Of a DNA stretch of 64,000 nt, positions 53,601-64,000 are shown one piece after another (the stretch's first letter is position 1; every line of letters starts with the position of its first letter). The stretch covers positions 434,001-498,000 of the forward strand of contig QEYB01000406.1 of assembly GCA_017562135.1 (NCBI GenBank). Direction: 5' to 3'. The position numbers were made by a program, and so were the translations under genes. A model generated the notes under the pieces. It did no database searches. It saw nothing but the letters and a program-made list of their open reading frames with translations, and had not been told where the DNA came from. The DNA is from Dipylidium caninum (lineage: Eukaryota; Platyhelminthes; Cestoda; Cyclophyllidea; Dipylidiidae).

Positions 53601-53805
53601 AAAAGTTGGAAGGAACTTTTTAGAGGGCTTATTTATATAACATGAGTGATTAGCCGAGTTTAGAGGCATTTTCCTTCGTTCACCTCGACCTTCGAAAACA
53701 AATTCACCAACGCCGTAGGAGACAGAGGGAGTAAAAACAGGCTACATCATTAGCACTCATGGTTGCATGTCATGCCTGTTCCTCTCATTTGACACCAAAA
53801 TTCCT

Positions 53806-53823
53806 CCTCCTCCTCCTCCTCCT
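53806..53823. repeat. (TCC)n microsatellite
   Basis: A short uninterrupted TCC repeat in non-coding context. Confidence 0.9.
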
Positions 53824-56800
53824 CTGCGATATAATGCTGGCTAGAGCTTTGTGTGCCTTACCGCAGAAGTAATTCTTTGTAAGTTAGTACATCTAGGCGG
53901 GTAGTGAGGGACGAGATGCCTCTGGTAGCGTGTGTTTGTGTGTGGATGCGATAAACTGGCTCATAAATTTATTGTCCAACAAGGCGTGTTTCTGTGTGAG
54001 AAAAGGGATGTATCATTCTCGCTGGAGTTATAATTTATGGGGATATATGAAACCGGTGTGAGTTATTAACCAACCCAACATTTTCCTGTACACACGTAAA
54101 GGCATAAAAGTACTCTACCACGAGTCCCCTGAAAGGTTACATTAAAACACCAGCATTTATATCCTACTTTCATCAAGCTGCCGAGGGAAGAGAGAAGAAC
54201 ACGAAAGTCAATGCGCCAATTTGCCGAAAGAAGTGTTCAAAGGTTTGCAAAACACAGGATGGAAGAAAAGATGCGCAGCTGTGGAGCACCGCGAGTAGAT
54301 GTTTCCGCATTCTGAGCATGCAGACGGGGAAAAATGATCAAAAAACTTTGCGGGAACGTATTTTGAATTCGTTAACTCAGTTGTAGCGATAACGCGTTTG
54401 CCGGAGGGACGCCGTGGACTCAGAAGGCCTTAGAGCTTCGGAACCACGGCCTCACCGCATCCCCGTACGCCATCTTTCGGCGGATGCTTGACAGGTTACA
54501 TTGGCGTGTGTAACATTCTACGCACAGGTCTATTCAATGCCAACAAGCAACTCAAACAATGGAAGAAAAGCTGTCTTCAACTTTATCATCGTGCCTTAAT
54601 TTTCCCCATTTTAGCAGTCATCTCGATAGCGGGGGCGACTGAAGTGCTAATTACCGAGACTTAATTGAGACAGATAGTATGAAGGAGGCTGGAAACAGAA
54701 GTCATTTAACAGTTTAGGGGGTCTTTTTAAGTTCAATGCTTTTTGAGGTCTCCACCATGTTCGTTCGCCAACACATAACCTTAAGCAGTACAAATATATA
54801 TTCGTGATTACTAAATTAATTCGCACGGAATCGGGATTTGCATAGCATTCGCCTACCGGGGAGGACAGACTTCCTCGCCGAGATGTGACCTCAGCATCCC
54901 CAGGTGACTGTGCATTGAAATGTACGAAATTTTTAATTTCTGTTAATAAATGATTGGATTGAAAACAAGTGTAGAGGTGTTGCAGGCGCTTCAAAAGGAT
55001 GGAGAGGAGAAGGTAGTCTGCGAGGTACTCTACGCTGGACTTGCTCTCAAGCAGTGGAGGGAGAGCTGAGGGCTTCGAGAAAAATCTTGCAAAGTTTCAA
55101 AGGAATTTGCAAAGATTTGGATGGAGTGGGGAATTTGAAAAGTAGTAAGAAGCACGAAACTCCTACGCTTTCACTGAATAAATGGATTAATTAGAGAGTA
55201 GGAGAATGTGAAAAGGGGAAGGGGGGGGGTTGTACACAAAAACGTCTTAGTCACCACAGAGGACGGGTTTCGTTGATAAAGCGGACTTGATACAACCTTC
55301 AAGGTCAGACACACCAAAATATAATTAGATCGGTGGCAATTAAGTTGTCTGGATATCACGTCCATCTGCCAATGAGAATTCCTCCCCTAACTGCCAATTT
55401 GACTGAATGAAGTTTTTAGCCTGATAAGACATGAAGAATCTGAGACACTGCATTGGACCGACGCCTATCCCTCCAATCTTCCTACCTCAGTTTTGTTCTA
55501 ATGTTACTCACCGTCCACCCACACTCCCCTCGTCGTCCCCCTCGCGTCTCGCCCATCGTCCCTTTCCCCTCGCCCGCTCCCTCCGCGCCTCTCCGGCTTG
55601 ACGTCATTCCAAATGGCTTCATGATCTTCGTCCTGCTTATGGCTTTACTGATGGTGATAGTTGTGTTTCCGAGGTGGGCAGGCCTGACTCTTCACACTCA
55701 ATCCAGGTGCACCACTAACCAACATCCTTTAGTCGCCGTAAATAATGAATGCCATTGTGGGCGATTTTCTCTTAGTAATTAAATCTCCACCAGGCCCACG
55801 GTCTGTGTATCCAGTGGCCACCCTCTCCCATACAAATGTCGAATAGGTAGGGCTGACTGCAGACAAAGCATTAATATGGGGACAAATTGTACGGTGCAGT
55901 TAGTTGAAGGCGAAAAGTGAAAGAAGATGACAGGACTAACTCGTGGTTCCATATTAGGGGCATTTTCTGGTAAGTAATTAATCACCCAGACGAAGCGAAC
56001 GACATGGTCAAATGAAATGAAACAGGAAGTTATTTTGTAATCTTCGAGATCGAGGTGAAAAGGTACAGGTTTTTGGTTGGGTAGAGTAGCCACACATTAC
56101 TGTGTAGTTTGTGGCGATTCGAGAGGGAACAGTGGATGGAGGTAGAGCGGCTTCTCCGACGGGTGAAAAACTGGGATGTTGATGCGAGTAAGCGGGAGGA
56201 GAATGGGAAAGAGGAGATGCGGTCGAGTGCAGGGAATGGGGCGGATTGCGGGCCATATTCTACCTAATATGGAAATGATCGCATCCTAGTATTTTATTCA
56301 TGAGATGGGGACTTCTTTTTCAACCAATACTCAGCCCCGAGAACTTTGACGTGCGGCCTAATTGGGCCTTTGACGTGGCCTCCTCTGCGTTATTACGATT
56401 TCCTTCGTAACCGGTAATGGGTAAGATGAAATAGATCAGGGGGTTAGTTGCACACGGGGTTATTTACGAGCACTGAAATGTCCCTCTCGCAGTCTTCATC
56501 CTCGATACACGTTAATTTGACATCACCATTAGTAAACTCAGCACTGTCATCCACTTCGAGGCTGCAGTAGGCAAAATACGCGGTGACAATGGAGTCGTGA
56601 GGTAGGGAAAGAAGTCAAACCATCAGGTGAATAATGGGTTAGGTTGGTGATTAATGTCCCCAGAGCTCCACGTCCACAATTACTGAGGCGCAAGCTTTAA
56701 GGAAAATGAAAAGAGAGGCAAGCAAGTGTCATCCAGCTCAATGCTTAACTCTAAATTAAAAGCAATTTTTTAATATTTGATTGCTTCATATCAACCAGGC

Positions 56801-58390
56801 GGTGTTTATGACGTGCTGTCAGGCCTGGAAGTTTTATTATTGAGGCAGGGGGACATTAATGGAGTCCCTTGGAGGGGTATTCGACGGTAATTGGTGAAGA
56901 GAAGACTCGGCAACAAGGCATGGACATATTTGTAGGGGCGGCAGAATTTATTAATGCGAGTTGACTGCACCCAGAGTGACACGAGTACTTTCTAGTGGCC
57001 ATAAAATTGATAGTGACAGATGGACGGAGGAGAAGCGTAAATTTCGTGTGAATGAGTGGTGATTTTGGCAGGGAGAGGATTCTCCACTCTACAAACGCAT
57101 TTTTTTAGGTGTGAAGTGTGAATTTTGACATGGACTGTGAGACTCCGTGACGTCGACTAAAGGCGGCCGAAAGGGCTGTCAGCAATCGGCGTGACAACTT
57201 TGAACCGACCTGTGCAATAATGTCCTAAGTGGTGTTAAAACGCGTCTTTCGATGGAAGCAGATACCTGAGGCACATGAAGACTGTTGGCGACTGCCCCGT
57301 CCGATGGTCTGCCACACATTTACCCGGATTTAATCAAACACCGCAATGAAATTCAATCACAACAGTTAGTGTCAAGTCAGCGCACAGACCCCGACGTCCG
57401 CATGGCATCCCATCGAGCCCGGCAGTAAGTCTGCATTCCACAGGCAAATATTTATGCCATTGCGCAACAAAAGTGCTATTCGACGTAAAAAAGGGTCATC
57501 TATCACCACTACACTAGCGCAGGATGAATTTCGCATGTACTTGAGGAAGGATAGCGAGACTTCGAATAAATCAACGGTGCACCGATGCCACTGGGACCAA
57601 CGGAAAGTTGATAAGGCTGCTGTAATTTAGGCGATCCCCCAGCGCTGTTGTTTTCGCGGAATGAAGTAGTGGTTCTGTAGTGTGTTCACGGGTGCAGGGA
57701 CTGTGAACGAAAGTGTGAAGGAGAAGGGTTGGTACCAGGGCGAAAATTGACCAGTTCTTGAGATGACCACTTTGGAGGGTGGGTGGGAACCATCAGACAA
57801 GAGAAACCAGGCGGAATACTTCACCAAATATTGAATAATCGGTGGTACACATTTCGTCACTTTGTCTCCCGATAATAGTACACACCCATTCCGTGATATT
57901 TTGATCTAGACAAGCGTCAGACAGAGCCTAGGTTCCATTTCTACCGCAGCATTGACGCTTTTAATACGTCAGTACATCGAAAGCAAGTTCACATCCTGCG
58001 TAGAACTGCTCGCCAGTGTGTGTGCATGACCGCACTCACGATTACTAACCAGGGAAAGAGAGAAAGGGAATGAGAGAGGACGAGGCGGGGTATGTGCAGA
58101 TAGGCTTTAAATGGCATCAGTAGTATCTCACCAGTTGCACCCGTCGGACGGCCCCTGCTTATATACCTATTTATTTTCCCTCTTTTTCTCCTTCTTTCGC
58201 GCACAACTAGCACGCACATTTAGTCGTTTGGCCAGGAAGTTGGGTATACGCTGTGTGGGCGTGTTTAAATGCATTTAAAAAGCGTATTAAAGTAGCGTTT
58301 TAGCCCTTCACCTAAATTTAACTCAGTGGCATTGAATATCTACACGGAATCAGGGCTGTTTTTATGTCTAAGGGCTTTATGCACCTCTAG

Positions 58391-58818
58391 ATGTTCAAAA
58401 TATCACCCGAAGATAAGGAGGGGAAGCAGGAAAAGCAATTCACAAACTTTGATGTCTCCAGGTAATCAGGGGAGACCTTAAGACGCATGCTCAAAAGATA
58501 CACAATTTTGGTGATTCATCGAATTGTTTCGCAGAAATTATAATAAAAAGAGGTGAGGTCAACCCTACCTTCTGCACCATTTTAAAGATAACCAAAGTGA
58601 ATGATTTGGTTAAGACCGCCAGAATGGATAAAGTACCAACACTGATGAAGTACATAAGTGAAATCGGGTTCTGCAATGCGATGCAAATGTTGAAGGCATT
58701 GAAGAAGGTTTTTGGGCGGGGTAGAAGCATTCAGCTTGGCACACTCCTGGCCACCGTCTTCGAGCCACAACCCCCCACCCTGTCGGTAACAGGATGGTTG
58801 ACTTTAGCCTTCCATTAG
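58391..58818 (+). CDS. Candidate small gene with a helical, IBD/TFIIS-N-like segment (uncertain)
   Basis: After an acceptor-like CACCTCTAG, ATG 58391 opens 23 codons (MFKISPEDKEGKQEKQFTNF...) ending at a donor AG|GTAATC (58,461/58,462). A following open frame can be joined in phase at 58,551. It reads GEVNPTFCTILKITKVNDLV, then DKVPTLMKYIS and NAMQMLKALKKVFG, and stops at 58,816-58,818, for about 112 residues. The helical pattern and the TL.K...LK..F spacing recall the integrase-binding domain or TFIIS N-terminal fold of LEDGF/HRP2-type proteins, but this is weak. The acceptor (AATAAAAAG) is poor, and a longer gene or chance are both possible. Confidence 0.22.
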
Positions 58819-61800
58819 GACTCGCTCGTCTAATGCCGGTGGTTTTCCCCTAACCTTACATAAGACTGATTTTAGAATGTAACGACAGCCACTTAAACAG
58901 GTCTCAAATTCAATTACGCCACTTCAACCGCGTCGCTGTGACGAGTAAAGTCGCCTTATCCTCGCTGCTAACGTCGGGACTGCAGGTAACAAAGTAAAAG
59001 GCTTCTCTCTTTTTTCAAAAGACACGAGTAGAATAGAGGCAGGTCTCTTAACGATAATCCTTATGTGCAGACCTTCCAGACGTGGTATCCGATATGTCGA
59101 GGCAAAAAACCCATCACTTCAATTGAATCAGGGCTTCTACCTCGAATTAGGAGTGAAACCGCTCAATGTCCATGGCAGGTGTGATGAGGCAAGAAACGCC
59201 TCTCCCTCCGACATATTCTTAATGTTAAACGCAAACTGGCGTGTAATTTACCAGCTGTCTAAAGATAACCAACTATCGCCTATTAGACGGACTTTAATGC
59301 AAAATGTCAGAAATAATTACTGGATTACGCGGTCTTGGTTACATTTGCGCCCTGTCATTGCTGTGACACCCTTAACTCTTTACTCATCATCCAGAGGGCA
59401 GAGGGGGAATTGAGAAAACACGGGGAATGCCGCACCATCACCTTCATCAACATTGAGGTGAACTCGAAAAATGAGGACTTGAATTTCGTCGACTACTTTT
59501 ATGAGTGATTCACACGAAGGTTAAAAGAGGGAATTAGGGTAGGAGGCGGCAAGCTACTTTATTTCTTCATTAACCATCTCCAATGTTAACAATGCGTGTG
59601 AATCAGCCGGGAGGCGGTTAAAAGTCTACATAATATGACGTGTTTTTGTCCTCAAAAATCATTCATTGTTTCGATGCTGGTGAAAATTAGTCCCTCAAAG
59701 GTTGAGTAAATAGTAGAAGTGTGGGCGATTAGAGCATGGAGGTCTATTTTGGACTTAAATCACACATGTTTAGGTAAACAGCCTTACGTGCTTTGGCTAA
59801 CAAGCCTTGAGGAAATGCTCATTAAGGGGATGGTGTATCAATGGAGGATTTCTTAGTCACCAGCCATCCACTTTGTGAGACAATCCCGCAGCGAGGTTAT
59901 TGAGCATAAAATATACATGAGGGAGTTTTACGCACTTCCCATAAAAGGCCGCGACAAAGTGACATAAACGGCGGCGCTGTTAGTCAGCGTGAACAGCACC
60001 TCTCGCACCGCACACCCGGACGCGGCGGTGGCACATCAGTCGACGAGTCCCATTCGGGCGAATAAGTCGGCCGCGGCGGCCCCCCAAGAATCGGCCGGGC
60101 GGCGGGTCCGCTTGTGACGAGGGAGGAAAAAGTCTCCCCAAGTTTTTGGAATAGGTAAAAAGGAAACTTTCCTCACCTCTTCCTCTCAACAAGCTATTAA
60201 TATTTATGAATGCGGCATAACACACAAACGGCCGGGTCGGGGAGGAGGGGGGTGGGGAATGAAGCGAAACTGCTAAAAACTTCGTCAAGGAGATAAAAGT
60301 ACACCTCTTCCATGACAATAAATGGCATTAAATGTGGAGTAGCCCACGTCCAATGGGTCCGCACTACGGCCAACCGTCTCCGGACCCTCAAAAATGATAG
60401 TGTGTGCTTAAGAACAACCAACATCGTTGGCTGCTGAGGGTTTCAAAGCATTCCTCGAGGTAAAACAAGGTTTCGCTAAATCGGGCCAAAGTTGAGATTT
60501 CCGCGGTGGACACGACCGGCGGCGGAGGGGGGGGGGGGCGGAGTGAAGGGGAAGGGCGAGGGAGGCCGAAAGTTGTTTAGGATGAGGCGCGCAAATTGTG
60601 GGGAGCCACAAGTATACATCCATTTCATCCTGTGAAGGAGCTAAAACCAGTGAGTGTAGACTTATTAGCGGCCTGGGCTGACGTAAAATTGAAGCTTTTA
60701 CTGCTAACGAAAAATGTCATCTTTTTCTACACGTCGCGTTCAGCGACAGGCAAGAAACACGAGTGAAAGAGACGTGGAATTAATTCGTAGGAGCCCCTTC
60801 AAAGGTGATACTTTCGAGAGAAGGCACATCACTTCCGAGAGGATGTCAAGTTATGAGGCAAAAGTAAGACAAAATGGAGTTGAAAAGCAAACTCAAGTCA
60901 AAGTGAAGTGAACGAATTTTTTAGCAGTTGTTTACACAAACGCAGAGGGGTAAACAGTGAGAGCAAAGGCAAACGCCCTTAGGAGCCTCGGAATCGCCAC
61001 AGACACTAACGTATATCTAATTTACCCAAAATGATTACCTCAGGGAATTTGTTAGGTACTAAGACCGTGACTTACTCTACTTCCACTTTGCTTTTCAACC
61101 TTAAAAATAGAAAAAACTGTTGCTTTAGTTTTCGGCCTGCTAGAGGAAAGCTAAATCTTTCAAAATGAATGAACTGTAAGGAAGTCGGGCCTACGCCGTT
61201 TTGTCTAGAGATTTTGCGTTACCACGTCTACAGGCATGTCGGACTGCGTTGTCGGAAGGCAAGTGGGAACTAACGTGTTTTGACTTATCAGCACGAGTTG
61301 TCTACTCAGTGCCCATGCCTCGAAGAGCCACAAGCATTGCCGCGGAGGGACGAGTGACGGTGGGTGACGAGGCGCGGGGACCAGCCTTGTCAAGCCTCTT
61401 GACGGTGAGGGGAGGCGGGCCAGTGGTGGGCGACAAACTCCTTCGAATATGGGAATTATTTTGCAAAAGTGGACTATTTGAAGGTTATTTCGAGGCAAAA
61501 GTACATTGTCAAGTGGATCTCGGTCAACAGGGTTGAGGGATCTGGCCCATATGTCACACACGTCAAAACCTCAAACAATTTTATGTTGTGCGCCTTTACA
61601 GGGCAACTATTAACTTCTGAGGACATTCAAGTGCGACAACTCCACAGCATCTTTCATGGTCTAAGCAACGACCGACGATGTCTTCTGCCATCGTAGGGAT
61701 GGAGCGCAATTATGCTTCTTAATACAACCCATCCTAAATGCTTTCGCATAACCGGATGCCGAAGAGAAGTAGTTTATTCACAGCCTAGAGAGTAGGTTAA

Positions 61801-64000
61801 AATTCTTGTAAAAGGAGGATCAAAAGACGCATGCTAACTTCGCATCCATCACATCCTGCCCTTCATATCATAGACCTGATAAAAAATAGAATAAGTAGGG
61901 GAGGCGAGTCTGTATGTTAACTTTTTTCCTTCACTCCTCCATAAACGAATTAAAATTTGCTGTAGAAAAACAAAGTGGAGTTGAGCGCCTGTCGGTGAGA
62001 CAGCGAGTGTCGCCGTTAGATTAAAAGCGCTTACTTTAGTCCAAGCAGCGCGATCAAGTTGTCGAGTAACGGGTTCTCAAATTACCCGACACGAAAGTAG
62101 TGGCATACAGCGAAGTTTACCGTTCGGCTACAATAATACTTCAAAAATTCACTAGGATGACACTTTTTGGAAGTTGGTGCAGGAAAGTAAGGAGAGTCAT
62201 ACACGAGGGACATTTCACTGAAATTGAGGGCTGAAATGTGCATGTGATGGAGCCGTATGGTGATGGGACAAGCGGAGGAGAAGGAAATGACCTACGTCTT
62301 TCACGGCAAAAAAAGAAAAGACTTCCTTTAGCCAGCATTACACAATAGTGATAAAGGACATTTCACCTAGTTGAGATGTTGGCTCACGAAAGAAGATGGT
62401 GGATGTCACATGCACGTGACGCCGGTGGTGGACGTGATCCGTGATTACACACCTTAGGCCAAGGTATTTACTTACACTATTTCTGTCAAGTTGGCTGACT
62501 CTTCATAAGTAGTATGTGTCGTCTCGTTTGCTCATCCACTCATGATGAGCCATAGGCGAGGCGCAAGTGTTACCTTCGTGAGAGACGCCAAGCGAAATCA
62601 TGCCTGGCACCCACCACGGCCACGTTATGCCCCAAAACAACTTCCCCCAATGATATTTCATTCGTCGGGGCAGTTAGAGGAAGGGGAGGAAGGAGGACAT
62701 TTTCTCCCTTGCCAAATCTGTTGGAGTCTATCGCGATGGTGCTCCGCGTGAGTGAGGGGTCTGGCGGGCTTCACCTGCCTTAGCTGAGATGTATCACGGA
62801 GGTTAGGCAAGTGGAGTCGAGGTTTGTTGGTTTCCACATTGAGCCCACCAAACTAAGAGTTTACAGGTTGTGTTGACTTGCGATGAGATGACAGAGATGT
62901 CGATTCAGTGCATTAGAATGCGAAAATAGTGTAAATTGTTTTCCTCTCGTTATGTCATCCACTTCATACACTTGACTGCATCATTTACCGAAATGCTCAA
63001 GTTGGCTGCGCCGACTGGGCTGGGAAAAGAGAATTTCCGTCCTGAGAAAAGGCCTTCCGACAGTTTACTTCACTCACGTCGCTGAAAGGCAAAGGAAAAT
63101 GAGGTTACTGGATTTCCACGTCTAGACAATGGGTTCTCAGTATCAGTGGAGGGCGAAAACTACTGACCGGAAAGCCATGAGTTTCAGTAACAAGGAAGTA
63201 CCCCCATTTCCGCCTCAAGAGATTCGAGTAAAGTACCTGAGAAGAAAACAGGGAGAAGCGGAGTTTAATACTAACAAGGGAATTGTTGGACTGACAAATA
63301 CTTGGCATCCAGGTGGATTCACTTTCCTCCGCACATTACCGGGAAATACCGGCTTAGGAAGTATTTGCATTTGCACTTTACCTCTTCCACCTTTTCATCA
63401 TTCCGCGATGATAGTGATGAAAAAGATGGAAATGCTGATGAAAACGATATTATCCTGTTTTTTAGTAGTCGACTAGGTTCTCCAGCAGCACTGATAAGGC
63501 GGAACAAAGCGTGAAGTCTTCGTTTTACGTCTACTTTTCGTGGCTCGGAGAGTGTTGGGTCTCCTTCGTCAATAAGACAAGATCCTCTAAATATGGACTC
63601 CTCCCTTCAAAGCCCACCCTTTTCCACGGAAGTAGTGCTGTTGATGAGGCCCTACCCAGGCATTTACCGCAGTCTATTATAAGTATAACCCTACCGAGCG
63701 GTGCTTCAAGGATTTCAGAGGCCAGTGGATCTCGACCACCTTCATTAAGGCCCGTTCGAATCGCCTGAGGAGGTGCACCAGGAGACAGGAAAGTCGCGTG
63801 CAATATGGTGTGTTAGCGACGTTGTAGGCGCAGTTTGCATGGTCCACCCACCACTTCTATGTCCTCCGCGAATATTCGTCATGTGGTCGTGGTGGCCAGA
63901 GGTTTATTTAGGCCCACAGAGCTGGGGAAAGACCTCATTTCCAGTCTGATATCACACAAGTGGAATAGGCAAGGAGACGACTTTTCTCCAATCTCGGCGA
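58819..64000. other. Non-coding spacer to window end
   Basis: No gene recognised. It includes a G run at 60,527-60,538 and several short open frames on both strands (59.1, 61.2, 63.1 and 63.5 kb) without motifs or supporting splice structure. Confidence 0.5.

Larger units (their letters stand above)
47071..58390. other. Non-coding spacer
   Basis: No convincing gene is seen in about 11 kb. It contains a CA tract (48,608-48,639), a perfect 10-bp hairpin (50,653-50,681), a TCC tract (about 53,806-53,823), and a possible relict frame at 51,378-51,542. No open frame of 60 codons exists from about 56,260 to 57,620. Confidence 0.5.

Overview
The window is nuclear DNA from a multicellular animal, most likely a flatworm and plausibly a tapeworm (cestode). 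This rests on three observations. The genes are split by extremely short GT-AG introns: 29-38 nt, with a second group at 73-74 nt. Genes are sparse in long non-coding spacers. The best-recognised protein is an animal-type C-terminal binding protein (CtBP) closest in wording to invertebrate CtBPs. CpG and TpG/CpA tracts are abundant. No species call can be made from sequence reading alone.

Layout. (1) Bases 2-925 (+): last coding exon of a single-pass membrane protein, probably an Ig-domain cell-surface receptor or adhesion protein with a Gln/Pro-rich cytoplasmic tail. (2) 0.9-21.6 kb: non-coding spacer with microsatellites, a tRNA-derived SINE-like segment on the minus strand (about 5.59-5.82 kb), two short tandem duplications, and a decayed mariner transposase (about 12.89-13.84 kb, +). 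(3) 21,650-23,822 (+): a ten-exon coiled-coil gene that I assign to the outer-dynein-arm docking-complex family (CCDC114/ODAD1-CCDC63). All phases agree in a 515-residue model. (4) 24.9-25.9 kb: two weak candidates for small intron-containing genes on opposite strands. (5) 26-43.7 kb: non-coding spacer with many simple repeats, ending in a cluster of alternating purine-pyrimidine tracts just upstream of CtBP. (6) 43,801-46,589 (+): the complete CtBP gene, seven exons in my model, 600 residues, with a 3' UTR to an AATAAA at 47,047. (7) 47.1-64 kb: non-coding, except for one weak small-gene candidate near 58.4-58.8 kb.

The genes have no obvious joint function: a receptor-like membrane protein, an axonemal assembly factor (sperm flagella or flame-cell/ciliary cells), and a nuclear NAD(H)-binding transcriptional corepressor. 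The points most worth a second look are the substituted catalytic glutamate in CtBP, the frame change in the CtBP tail that implies a 43-nt intron or alternative C-termini, the micro-introns of the ODAD1-like gene, and the fossil mariner and SINE-like insertions. Most other open frames of 60-200 codons in the spacers lack domain character and run through microsatellites or antisense to real exons, so they are left out.
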